This document shows, piece by piece, positions 32,985-44,180 of a stretch of 64,000 bases of DNA. The position numbers and the translations under genes were made by a program. This stretch comes from Raphanus sativus (lineage: Eukaryota > Streptophyta > Magnoliopsida > Brassicales > Brassicaceae), in contig NC_079514.1 in the NCBI RefSeq assembly GCF_000801105.2, forward strand, positions 22,422,293 to 22,486,292, in the 5' to 3' direction. Under the pieces are notes generated by a model. It made no database searches, was not told the origin of the DNA, and saw only the letters and a program-made list of their open reading frames with translations. The first letter of the stretch is position 1. The number at the start of each line of letters is the position of its first letter.

Positions 32985-33680
32985 GAGGCGTCGCAATTTC
33001 CTCGTAGCTTTACGAGGAATTTAAGAGGCCCGTCTTTCTGTTCCTCGTAAAGACCACGTAACTTTACGAGGAAATTGCGAGGCCCGTCCGAATTTTACGA
33101 CGAAATAGCGAGGCCCGTCTTTTTGATCCTCGTAAAGACCACGTAAATTACGAGTTTTTAACGAGGTAAATTTCTAAACCCCTAAAATCAGAAACCCCAA
33201 ACCCTAAACCCCATCTTTCTTATATTCTACTTCATATATTCCAAACCTATCTTCCTTTTAACCTCAATATCTTCTTAACATTCCAAACCTCAAATTTTAA
33301 AACCACAATTCTTTAACTTCTAATATCAATCTCTTCTTTCTAATATAAACTTACACAAAATCAAATTATTTATTTAAATTTTTTATCTTGCAACAAAAAT
33401 ATAATCTTTTGAAGATTATAAAATATAATCTTTTGAAAATTATAAAATATAATCTTTTGAAAATTATAAAATTATTAATGGGGTTTGGAGTTTGGGATTT
33501 AGACAAAATAGATAAGAAAGATGGGGTTTGGGTTTGGGGTTTAGGGTTTAGGGGTCCACGTAAGTTGACGAGGTCTTTACGACGATTTGGACTTACGTGG
33601 AATTAACGAGGCCCGCATTTTTCTCTTTTTTTTAGTTTCGTCGTTATTTCGTCGTAATCTACGAGGAATTAACGAGGTTT
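32985..33680. repeat. internal CACTA repeat array with inverted telomere-like arms
   Basis: TTTACGAGGAAATT, GCGAGGCCCGTC and ACGTGGAATTAACGAGG motifs like those of the terminus. In the middle, 'aaaccccaaaccctaaaccc' plus 'atctttcttat' (about 33190-33230) is repeated in inverted form at about 33505-33558. The pair could form a stem around a ~270-base loop that contains three copies of 'aaatataatcttttgaa'. Confidence 0.7.
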
Positions 33681-33930
33681 TCTTTCTAAACGCCTAAAAT
33701 CAAAAACCCCAAACCACAAACACTATCTTTCTTATCTTCTACTCTTCATATTCCAATCCCCAAACCTCAATCTTTTTTTTTTCATTCCAAACCCCAAACC
33801 TCAATATATTTTTTTTCATTTTAAACCCCAAATTCTTATAATCTCAATACATTAAATAGTTTTTCATGATTAAAATAATCGAATCATATGCATTAAGTCT
33901 GAAAATCAATCATATTAAAACACAAATGCA

Positions 33931-34812
33931 TCAATCGGATACATTTTCGTCATCACTAGATACATCATCATTTTCATTAAAGTCGTCTTCAACAGCTTCG
34001 TCTGTGCCATCGTCGGTAAGATCTTCGTACTCATGATTATGCGGATCAATGAGAAGAATGTCATCAATTTGTTGTTCAGGTTCCTCGACTTCATTTATCT
34101 GTTCTTCTTGCAATGGTGGTTCTTCTCCACTAATGATTCGTCCTCGAGGTGTAACTTTGATCACGGATAACCAATTTATTCCCGATTCTCTCATCTGAGG
34201 GTATGGAAGGTAGCTAACTTGATCTGCTTGTGAAGCTAAGATGAAAGGCTCAAATTTGTTGTACCTGCAAAAATAAAGAAAACATAGAAGTAAGCTTGTT
34301 CTACTCATGTATGCCAAATAAAGAATTTGTTGTACCTTCGTCCACCATTGACATCAAACTACACCAAATTTGTTAAACCGAACACCTCTGTTGACGACGG
34401 GGTCGAACCATTCACATTTGAAGAGGACGCATTTCAGCTTCAATATCCCCGGAAATTCCACTTCAATAATCTCTGTCAAGATACCGTAGAAATCGGTTTC
34501 CCCTTTCACACATATTCCATAGTTACTGGTCGCCCGCTCTCTACCATACTCATATGTGTGAAAAGTATAGCCTCGTGTGAAATACATCTGTGAGGTGGTG
34601 ACCTTTACATGTGGAGATTGAATTACTTCGTGTAACCACTTAGGATAATCTACATCGTCGTCACAATCAACCTGCAAAAACAAAGTGAACGTTAAAATAC
34701 AGATCATTTATGAATAAGAGTTTAAGTTAATACATGATTCTTCAACCACTTTATAAAGTGTTGATCTTTCCTTTTGTCTACGGCCCGGTTCGTTTCGTGA
34801 GCTGGATGAGAA
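33931..34812 (-). pseudogene. CACTA transposase C-terminal part (DUF4216), truncated
   Basis: Minus-strand exons: 34812-34740 (SHPAHETNRAVDKRKDQHFI, KWLKNHV), 34673-34336 (DYPKWLHEVIQSPHVKV, YFTRGYTFHTYEYGRERATS, ETDFYGILTEIIEVEFPG, LFKCEWFDPVVNRGVRFNK) and 34265-33931 (YNKFEPFILASQADQVSYLP, then an acidic tail with EDDFNENDDVSSDDENVSD). This is the DUF4216 region found at the end of plant En/Spm transposases. The catalytic N-terminal part is missing upstream of 34812. Confidence 0.8.
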
Positions 34813-34904
34813 TTCCAGACGCGGCCTCTGCGTGCAGTAATTGGATGCATCAATCAGATGTTGTTCGTTCGCGATTCTAGAAATTTTGGATCATGCGTCT
34901 GGAA
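34813..34904. repeat. short inverted repeat (10-bp arms)
   Basis: TTCCAGACGC at 34813-34822 and its exact inverse GCGTCTGGAA at 34895-34904 enclose 72 bases. It begins exactly where CACTA coding sequence stops, so it may be a small foldback element or the edge of another insertion. Confidence 0.5.
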
Positions 34905-35332
34905 ACTGTATCTAGATGCAGTTATGTTCGTTTTGTATTCTATATTTTTGTATCTAGATGAGCTTTATGTCAAATGACCAAAAACTCCTTATCTTTTCTT
35001 TTGGTCTAAACATATATATAACTATATCTAAAAGTGAAACTAACTTGTAAAAAAATTATGTTTAACTACAAATAAAATAGAGATAAATAAAAATGAACAT
35101 TAAATTCAATTTTTTCATTTTTTATAAAAAATGAAATGAAATTTTCATGTTTTAACTTTTCATAGAAATAAATATGTTTTCATGAAATTAAATGAAATGG
35201 ATATAAGTTTATCCATGGGTACCCAAATTACTATTTTATTTGTTCTAAAAAGAGCATGTAAAATATTAATATCATTACTTCTTTTAGTAGAAAAACCTAT
35301 TTACGGTCGGAAAAATTCGTTTTTAATTTTGA
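34905..35332. other. AT-rich filler
   Basis: No gene or recognisable element is seen in this stretch. Confidence 0.5.
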
Positions 35333-35554
35333 CGATCAGTCAGCGGGGGGTCTTCTTCTTTAGCTCAAGGCTACCAAGTTGACGATCTTATGGAACAGAT
35401 CAAGAACAAAGATACAGAGATTGAGTTGCTGAAGACCGACAATGCTGAAATCCGGGTTGAGCTACAGCAAAACAAGACGGCTTTGGAAAATAACATGGCT
35501 CTCACGCAAAAGTTGCTCAACGGGTTTAAGAACCATTTTGGAGAAGATTTCTAG
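35333..35554 (+). pseudogene. coiled-coil protein C-terminal fragment
   Basis: An open plus-strand stretch, with a stop upstream at 35330, reads SLAQGYQVDDLMEQIKNKD, then TEIELLKTDNAEIRVELQQ, NKTALENNMALTQKLLNGF and KNHFGEDF to a TAG at 35552-35554. The heptad pattern is a parallel coiled coil. No start codon or upstream exon is apparent and no family is recognised. It may be the last exon of a transposon-linked or captured gene. Confidence 0.45.
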
Positions 35555-36830
35555 ATTGTCAATATATCAATAAAAGTTCTTTAATTATTTTACATTCCTG
35601 TTGTTTAGTCGATTTATCACAAAATCTCAACCATTGTAAAATTAGGCTTATAGCACACTTAAATACACATACAGGATAAATTTTTAAATATACTATCTGT
35701 TTCAAATATAAAATTTTAAAAGTATTTTCTATTTTAAAATATAAATTATTACATTTATATAAAATTAAATTTTGCATGTTTTATCATTGGCGAACTATAT
35801 TTAATTTATATATTAAATGATACTTTCCGATGGTTGCTATTTTTAATTTCCATTTTTTGGTAAAATAATATATATTATGAAATAAGAAAAGTGTTTTTAA
35901 TATATGTTTTTTTTTTAATATATGTTAAAACTGCAAACATACAAATTAATAATGAAGACAAACACATAAATTACGTGGTACAAATTAGACTTACTCACGT
36001 ACATGCAAATTGGTAAAGACTAAAGATATGTGTGTGTCATGTCATTTTCTAAGGATCCGGACTTGGATACACGGTTGGCTACAAGTCACATTCCACTGCA
36101 ACTTTATTTGCACACCAAGACAAACACCCCCGGTTAAACTCCTCACTCTCTCGTCGTCATTGGTTCTATTCCTATAAAATTGAGCAATAGCAGATTTATA
36201 GGATAAAAGAGTCAATAAAGACTATACACAGAATACTAATAAGGTGATTAGACGTCGACGTATCCTTGTAAAAAAACCGAATTCAAAAAATCAAACCGAA
36301 TCTGATCTAAAAATAGTATCAAACCGAATCTAATCCGATCCGAAAAGATAATACCAAACAAAAAAAGTGTACGGACCCACCATCTTATTTGAAAATATAG
36401 ATTAGACGAAATAAAAGACATAAGACATAAAAAGACAAAAACCTAAAACCTCCTAATGGTAGCGGAGAAGAAACCTACAACTATTATAATTCACAAAAAT
36501 AAATGGCATATGACGAGACGAAAAGCCTAACTTTCTTTGATTGAGAGTCGTTGTCGAGAAGGTACACACTCTTTGACAGCGAAATCACCAATGCCACTGA
36601 GAAAACGAAGAGGAGACGAAGCATATGACAAACCATAACAAACACTCGCCCACGAAACCACATCGGAACAAAAAAAAAATAACTGAGATGAAGTACCATT
36701 AATGAATAGTATGTTGAGAGATGAAAAGAAAGGAACAAAGAGTTGGTGATACCAAGCCGCTCGCCTCTGACCGTTGCTGTAATCGCCCGCTGACAGAGAC
36801 CTTTTTCAAGGCATTCAATCATCCTTTAAA
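35555..36830. other. AT-rich region with MITE-like scraps
   Basis: 'actatctgtttcaaatataa' near 35694 resembles one end of 'tactccctctgtttca'-type MITEs. Two 'aaaccgaatctgat' / 'aaaccgaatctaat' blocks lie at about 36293-36335. The 112-codon minus-strand ORF at 36484-36822 is hydrophobic and has no recognisable similarity, so I do not call it a gene. Confidence 0.4.
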
Positions 36831-37112
36831 TGCCGAGCTTACTTATCGATGGACAAGTTTTTTTTAAATAAAAAAATCTAACCAATTACACAAGTTTTGT
36901 AAATTACTCTTATAGATTTACTTCCTCAAAATTTACTTCAATTACGGCTAAGCAATCACACAGGTTTTTTAAAAAAATCAAAGCTTACCTTATATAAACA
37001 TGGATAATGTTCTTTGATATTTCATTATATAATATGTAATATTTGTAACTATAATTTTTATTTTTCTAATATATGTAGTTTAAAAGCTTTAATTTTTATT
37101 TAGTTATTCACT

Positions 37113-37138
37113 CCGCGCTGGGCGCGGATACCACCTAG
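37113..37138 (+). mobile_element. Helitron 3' terminus (hairpin plus CTAG)
   Basis: CCGCGC (37113-37118), loop TGG, GCGCGG (37122-37127), then 'ataccacCTAG' and T. This is the textbook Brassicaceae Helitron end. The body would extend leftwards through AT-rich DNA (perhaps from about 36840). No 5' TC end was pinned down. Confidence 0.75.
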
Positions 37139-37142
37139 TTAA

Positions 37143-38374
37143 TCAGTAAGACAAAAGAGTTTCAATGTGATTGGGGAAAACTTGGAGCTCATGCAGACGT
37201 CCGTCTCCAAGTCCATGGTGTTTCCTAAAATCATCATCCACAATCCCGCTATATTCAACCTTCTTAAACGTCTTTCTCTTCGGATGAATATATATGACAT
37301 GAAAAGATTTGGATAGCTTGGTTTGCACGTAAACACCGGACTCATCATTGCTACCCACTAGTTTGAAATCTACTCCCAAAACCTGATCATAGTGAGAAAG
37401 AGGTAAAAAGATATGATTCGACCATTTGAGCTTCTCTGCATCCTCCAAAACCCACATTGAAATACTATTCTCAATGGAACCAACACAAGCAAACCTTCTT
37501 TCATAAGTTGTTATCCTCATCTTCCAATATCCATCCCATGGAAGACTTATCACACTCAACTTTTCAGATCTTACATCAAACCTCATGATTGCTCGTCCTG
37601 AACCTGAACCACCACCAAGTTGGGCTTGATAGTATAGAACACCGTTGATGCACTGTCCATAAACAAAAGGACGATGAGTACAGTTGGTTCTTATCCTTCT
37701 CCATGAGTAGTTTTGGTTGGATGATGATGATCCCAACGTCAAAACCCGACACTCATCGGATGCTTCTTCACGCGAAGGCATGCACACTACTTTGTGTACA
37801 CAATCTATTGGATCATATCCTAAAAGGTCTATTATGCCCTTCTTCCAGCTCTTGTCTGGTCTAGGTAGATATAACAACTTCCTCACGTTAGGGTTAGGGT
37901 TCCAGACTATGGGTTTTGCTGATTTTTGGAAGCAGATAAGCCATGAACCGACTCGGTTTTTTTTTTGGAGATGAAGGAAATATGTTTTGGTTAGTCCATA
38001 TGGTAGCGATGAATAGGCTGATCAGAAGAGTAATAGGAGTAGGACTCGTTAGGAATATTCTGATTGTTATGTTGAGAAACCGAGAAGACAAAGAGCTTAT
38101 CACCACCTCCTTTGAAATATAGTAGGAGCCTCGGTTGAGTTTCGAAGTTGCTGTTGAAATAAGGGTCGGTGGTGATTGTGGACCAAAGCTTCGAAACAGA
38201 ACAAAACCTAGCGACAACTTTGGCAGGCAGCTTTAAGAATATCTGGGAGATTAGATCGAGAGGTAATGACGGTGAAGATCTTCTTCTTTTTCTCTTATTT
38301 TTGAGGTCCTTCTTCTCTACTAGTCGCTTCATTCTTTCCCCAAAACCCTTATTTGTTTTGCTACTTCTCTTCAC
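37143..38374 (-). pseudogene. F-box protein with F-box-associated interaction domain, frameshifted
   Basis: Minus-strand reading from 38374 (MKRSSKTNKGFGERMKRLVE): a basic N-terminus, an F-box (SLPLDLISQIFLKLPAKVVA, RFCSVSKLWSTI, residues ~36-70), then PRLLLYF. After a stop at 37993 and a frameshift within a run of nine A and 'catggcttatc', the frame needed for PIVWNPNPNVRKLLYLPRP resumes near 37925. The associated domain runs to a stop at 37143 (VCMPSREEASDECRVLTLGS, WSNHIFLPLSHYD, HVIYIHPKRKTFKKVEYSGI). Intact relatives are substrate receptors of SCF ubiquitin ligases. The single-exon layout is normal for the family. Confidence 0.85.
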
Positions 38375-38950
38375 GATGTTGTTCCTCTCAATTTTATGTC
38401 TTTCTCATTTTTTTCTTCCTTTTTTTTCAAATGTGAATTCCATTAAAAGTAAGAAAGGTTTGTAAATTTTACAAAAAGGTTTTAACATGCCGGGATTGAG
38501 TACCTTGGCAAAAAAGTTAACATGCTGGGATTTATCAGACAACAACTTGAGTGGTTCCAGCAATCTGATGAAGTGTTTAGATCAATGAAGAAACATGAAT
38601 TTTAAAGGGAATGCAAACTTTGAGGTCGCACTTTCTCTGCATAGCAAGATCTGTCCCTGCTTGGAAGATGCACACAAGTACTTATATAAAGCACACAATA
38701 ATAGGTTGAAATAGCCAATAGGACAACGTTGAACTGCACATAGTTTCCCTTGTACATAGTACTAGTGATCAACCCGCCGCCCGTATACAAATAAATAGAA
38801 AATAATATATTTTATATATTTAGTTATTTTAACTAAAAATAACATTAATGTCATATATATTTTTAGTTTTTATTCCTTTGAAAATATATATATATTTGAA
38901 CTGAAATGGGTTTATATATATATATATATATATATATGTTTATTCAGAAA
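38375..38950. other. flank with weak LRR-like scrap and (TA)n
   Basis: Around 38515-38570 a plus-strand frame reads WDLSDNNLSGSSNLMKCLDQ, reminiscent of the DLSxNNLSG core of plant extracellular LRRs. It is too short to call. A (TA)n run lies at 38913-38938. Confidence 0.35.
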
Positions 38951-41900
38951 AAGATTAGGGATGTAATCTAATTTTGTGTATTCGGTTTAGTTGGTTCATA
39001 TGTTTTAAACAATCGGTCTTTGCTTGCCAACGGAACCATAAACCGATTAAATTTTTAATATTGACCTGTTTATTTATAGTTACTACCAGATGCTAAACAG
39101 AGAACTGATACAAACTATATAAAGTTATTCTTTGTTTATTTATAATATATTTCAGTTATTCCTGTATATTTACTTCTAAATATATTTGAAAATAATAAAA
39201 AAATGTAAAACTATACATTTTCAGATATTTGTTTAAAGTTAAAAATATGGTATATTTATTTTTCTTATATTGTATATTTAATTATTCTATTTATTATGCT
39301 TTTATATCAAATTGTAATATTACGATTAATGTTTTTAATAAATATTTATATTTTATATTGTATGTTTACTTATTATTTACTTTACTATATTTTTTCAGAT
39401 ATATATTTAATGTAGTTTTTATATTTCTTATATTATATATTTACTTGTTTTCTAATATTATGATAGATGTTTATTGTAATATTTTTATTTCTTATATTTT
39501 ATATTTACTAATTATTTATTTTACTATACAATTTTCAGATAGATGTTTAATTTAGTTTTTCCATTTTTGATATTATATATTTACTTTTTTCATTTTTTAT
39601 ATATATTATATATTTATTTATTTTAATTACATTTTTTACTTTTATATCAAATTATAATATTACATTAGATTCTTAATGTAATACTTCTGTTTCTTATATT
39701 ATATTTACTTATTGTTTAGTTTTTCTTATAATGTATATTTACTTATTCCATTATTGCGATAGATGTTGAATATATTATTTATATATCTAACAATGTATAT
39801 TTACTTATCATTAATTTTTATACATTTTTCAGAAAGATATTTAATTTCTTTTTTTTTCATTTCTTAATTGTATATTTACTTATTGTTTATATTTTCTTAT
39901 ATTGTATATTTATTTATTCTAATTTTCTTGATTTTATATTAACTAATAATATTATTATTGATGTTTAATGTATTTTTTTCATTTATTATATTTTATATTT
40001 ATTTATTATTATTATTCCTTAAATTGTATATTTACATATTCAAATATTATGATAGATGTTTAATTTAATATTTTTATTTCTTATATCATATATTTATTTA
40101 TTATTATATATTGTATATTTATTTATTAAAATATTTGGAAATAATAAAAAATGTAAAACTATACATTTCAAATATATGTTTAATGTAGTTTTTCTATTTC
40201 TTATATTGTATATTTAGTTATTATGTATTTTTCTTATATTTAATATTTAATATTCTAATTATTTTGTTTTTATTTAAAATTTTAATATTATGATATATGT
40301 TTAATATTATATTTATATTTATTATATTGTATATTTACTTATTATTTATTTTAATATAAATTTTTCAGATAGATATTTAATTTAATTTTTCTATTTTTTA
40401 CATTTTATATTTACATATTATTATTATTTATTATGATATTAAAATATACATATTTAATGTAATATTTTTATTTCTTATATCCTACATTTACTTATTATTT
40501 ATTTTACTATATATTTTCAGATAGATGTTTAATTTATCTTTTCCATTTTTGATATTGTATATTTTTATTATTTCTTATATTGTATATTTACTTATTCTAA
40601 TTTTTTACTTTCATATCAAATGATAATATTACGTTAGATATTTAAGGTAATATTTCTGTTTCTTATATTATATTTTATTATATTTTAGTTTTTCCTATAT
40701 TGTATATTTTATTTTTTCTAATATTATGATAGATGTTTAATATAATATTTCTATATTTTATACATTTAGTTATTATTAATTTTACTATAATGTTTCAAAG
40801 AGATGTTTAATGCTATTTCTTATATTGTATGCTTTTTTCTTATATTGTATTTACTTATAAAAATATTTGGAAATAATAAATAGGTAAGATACTAAATTTT
40901 TCAGATAGATGTTTAATGTTGTTTTTTCATTTCTTATATTTTATATTTACATATTATTCTGTCAATTTCATAATATAATGTTTTGACATAGTGCATAAAG
41001 ATTAAAAGTTTAATTTTATATAAAAAGATACTTCGAAATATATAGTCTTAATATCATCAACCAATCATAGAAAAAACTGTATATTTAATTGGTAGAACAG
41101 TTTCCACTAAATTTTAAGTTAATTTCAAAACTTCAAAACATCTTATATTGTGAAACAACATAAACCTTCTAAGACATCATATAATTTGAAACAGATGGAG
41201 TATTACTTTTTCTTAATTTTTATTTACTTATTCTAATATTACGGTTAATATCTGATGTAATATATTTTTATTTCTCATATTGTATATTTTCTTATTATTT
41301 ATTTTCCTATATTTTATATTTGCTTATAAAAACATTTGGAAATAATAAAAATGTAAAACCATATATTTTAAAATATATGTTTAATGTAGTTTTCAATTTC
41401 TTATTTTGTATATTTACTTATTCTTTATGTTTCTTATATATATTTATTTTTATACTTTTTATAATTATTTATATTTATATAAATGGTAATATTACAATAA
41501 TTTTTAGTGTGATATTTCAATTTCTTACATTGTATATTTACTTATTATTCATTATTATTTTTACTATAAATATTTCTGATAGATATTTAATGTAGTTTTT
41601 CAATTTCTTAAATTGCATATTTACTTATTATTTTTTAATTCTAATATTATGTTAAATATTTAATGTAATAGTTTTATTTCTTATATTATATATTTACTTA
41701 TTATTTAGTTGAGTATACATTTTTCAGATAGATGTCTAATTTAATTTTTCCATTTTTGATATAATACATTTACTTTTGTTTTTTCCTATATTTTAAATTT
41801 ACTTTTTCTATTTTTTTACATTTATGTCAAATAATAATATTACATTACATATTTACCTATTGCTTAGTTTTTTATATTGTATATGTATTTATTCTAATAT

Positions 41901-43250
41901 TACAATAGATTTTTAGTATAGTATTTATATTTATTATATTGTATATATATTTATTATTAATTTTATGATATTTTTTTCAGATAGATGTTCAATTATAGGT
42001 TTTTAATTTCTTAATTGTATATTTACTTATTCATATTTTTTTCTTATATATTTTTTTGTCAACGTTATATTTTATATTTATTTATTCTAATTTTCTTGTT
42101 TCTATATCAAATCATAAGATTATGATAGATGTTTAATGTTGTATTTCTGTTTTTTTTATATTGTATGCTTGTTTCTCTTATATTATATATTTAGTTATAA
42201 AAATATTTAGAAATAGTGAAAATGTAAAAAAATATACATTTTCAGATAGATGTTTAATGTACTGTTTCAATCTTGTATATTTTATATTTACTAATTATTT
42301 TATTTTTCTTTCTTATATTGTATATTTACTTATAAAAATATTTGGAAATAATAAAAATGTAGAATTATATATTTTTCAGATAGATGTTTAATGTAGTTTT
42401 TCCATATCTTATATTTTATATTTACTTATTATTTTTTCTATATTGTATATTTACTTATTCTATTTTTTTGTTTTTATATCAAGTTGTAATATTTTTACTG
42501 ATGTTTAATATAATATTTTATTTTTTATATTGTATGTTTACTTATTATTTATTTTATAATATATTTTCATATAGATGTTTAATGTAGTTTTTCTATTTCT
42601 TATATTATATATTTACTTATTATTTACTTTTTCATCTTTTATATTACGTATTCAAATATTATAATAGATATTTAATGTAATATTTTATTTCTTATATTGT
42701 ATATTTACTTACTTTTTATTTTACTTTACATCTTAAGATAGATGTTTAGTTTAGTTTTTCTATTTTTGTATATTTAATTTTTATATTTTTTCTTATATTG
42801 TATATTTAATTATTCTATTTTTCATTTTATATCAAATGATAATATTATGTTAGATGTTAAATATAATATTTATATTTCTTATATTAAATATTTACTTATT
42901 GTTTAGTTTTTAATTGTATATTTACTTATTCTATTATTGCGATAAATGTTTAATATAATATTTATATTTCTTATATTATATATTACTTATTTTTATTTTA
43001 AATATATTTTTAGATAGATGTTTAATTTTATTTTTTCATTTCTTAATTGGATATTTACTTATTGTGTTTATTTTGTATATTTACTTATTGTTTTTAATTT
43101 TTTCATTTCTTAATTGTATATTTACTTATTATTTTTATATTTTATATTTACTTATTCTAATTTTTTATATTGTATATTTACTTATTGTTTTTGTTGTTTT
43201 TTGTGGCATATTTACTTATTAATGTTTACTTATTAATAATTTGGGTCATG
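38950..43250. repeat. AT-rich degenerate tandem array, ~4.3 kb
   Basis: Dozens of variants of 'ttcttatattgtatatttac' followed by 'ttattatttattttactata', alternating with 'ttcagatagatgtttaatgt' and 'agtttttc'. Spacing varies (roughly 60-110 bases), so it is a higher-order, diverged satellite or minisatellite. G+C is very low. No gene is seen. The hydrophobic ORFs in it come from the repeat. Confidence 0.8.
40960..41205. mobile_element. MITE-like insertion inside the AT array
   Basis: Non-array sequence with inverted ends: 'ttctgtcaatttcataatat' on the left and 'tcatataatttgaaacagat' followed by 'ggagta' on the right, which is the 'tactccatctgtttcaaatt' end seen in Stowaway-type MITEs. It interrupts the array, so it is younger than the array. 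Confidence 0.55.
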
Positions 43251-44180
43251 CTTTTAGTCCTTTTTATTAGTATAGGTTGTACTAAAAAGTCCTCTATCTC
43301 TATAGATATTTGTGTGATGTCTTAGTTTTTGTTGGAGACATGTTATGATGATATTTTTTTCTTGTATTTTAATGTACTGTTTTTTTAATGTACTGTTGCT
43401 ACTCTTAAAGTAAGAGAATGATAAAGTTCTTCTCTTAGCCTTAACCATTTGCAGAGAATTCAATTAACTTTAAGTTCTGAAGCAATTTGTTAAAAATAAA
43501 TAGAAAAAGATTCAAAGTTTCAACCAACAAACAAGAAAACGTAAGGAAATGTCTTATTATCGTACGTGTTTACTGTATTTTGATGATTTTTTTTTTGCTT
43601 TTAGTGATGTCTTAATATGTGAGTTGTGCGAATCTAGAACTATAATATAAATATGTGAGTTTCCTTTCGTGAATTTCATCCGTTCATTCTTCTAGGTACA
43701 TTCAATCATTCCTTCTCTTATAAACTACGATAGAAACTATTAGGTTTCATCAAAAGATATAAACGTTTCTTTGATCTTGGTAAGTAATTGTTCCTTTTGC
43801 TTATTTGATTGATTTATACTTCCAAATATGCTTTTGATTGATTCTTTGTGTTTGATGTAATAAGCTATCTTGCATTGATCAAAGAAATACACTAGAACAT
43901 CCATCAAGGACTTGCACACTCGAAAAAAATGAAGAACCCATCTTGGTAAGTAGAACTCTAAAGTGTCTATATGATTCAAGGACCTAAAAGTCTTTTCATT
44001 AGGTATCTTTAGTTTACTCATACATTCCTCTATTTATACTAACAATCTAATATTTTTTGAAAGCGGGGTGCTGCATTTGTGTCCGTGGTGGACCAGAAGA
44101 AGCACGTTTAGTTAGCTATGGATAGATGTCTATGCATCTAAAAATTATATTTGATTTATCATGTTAATGCCTTTGTATTG
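43251..44180. other. AT-rich intergenic DNA
   Basis: No gene, RNA gene or repeat of note can be supported. A minus-strand 93-codon frame at 43740-44021 has no recognisable similarity. Confidence 0.5.

Larger units (their letters stand above)
30534..34812 (-). mobile_element. CACTA (En/Spm) transposon, 5' part lost
   Basis: The right-hand (3') terminus of the minus-strand element is CACTACAAGAAAACAG at 30534, the terminal inverted repeat of plant CACTA elements, preceded by CAA. Then follow a subterminal repeat array (30545-30960), a Transposase_24-type accessory gene (31126-32731), a second repeat array (32985-33680) and the DUF4216 end of the transposase gene (33931-34812). The catalytic transposase half and the other terminus are absent beyond 34812, where coding similarity stops abruptly. 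It is not capable of autonomous movement. Confidence 0.8.

Noticed and set aside
33190..33560. Telomere-like 'aaaccctaaaccc' as an interstitial telomere
   Set aside because: Only two or three imperfect units in inverted arms inside a CACTA element. Too short for a telomere remnant.
34776..34812. Start of a hAT-like element at 'cggcccggttcgtttcgtg'
   Set aside because: On the minus strand this still reads as CACTA transposase (PAHETNRAVDKRKDQ), so the element coding continues to about 34812.
36484..36822. 112-codon minus-strand ORF with hydrophobic stretches
   Set aside because: No known domain, no exon or promoter signals, and AT-rich surroundings. It is likely chance.
39229..39555. 108-codon hydrophobic ORF
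   Set aside because: Product of the AT-rich repeat array. Similar ORFs recur wherever the repeat lies in frame.
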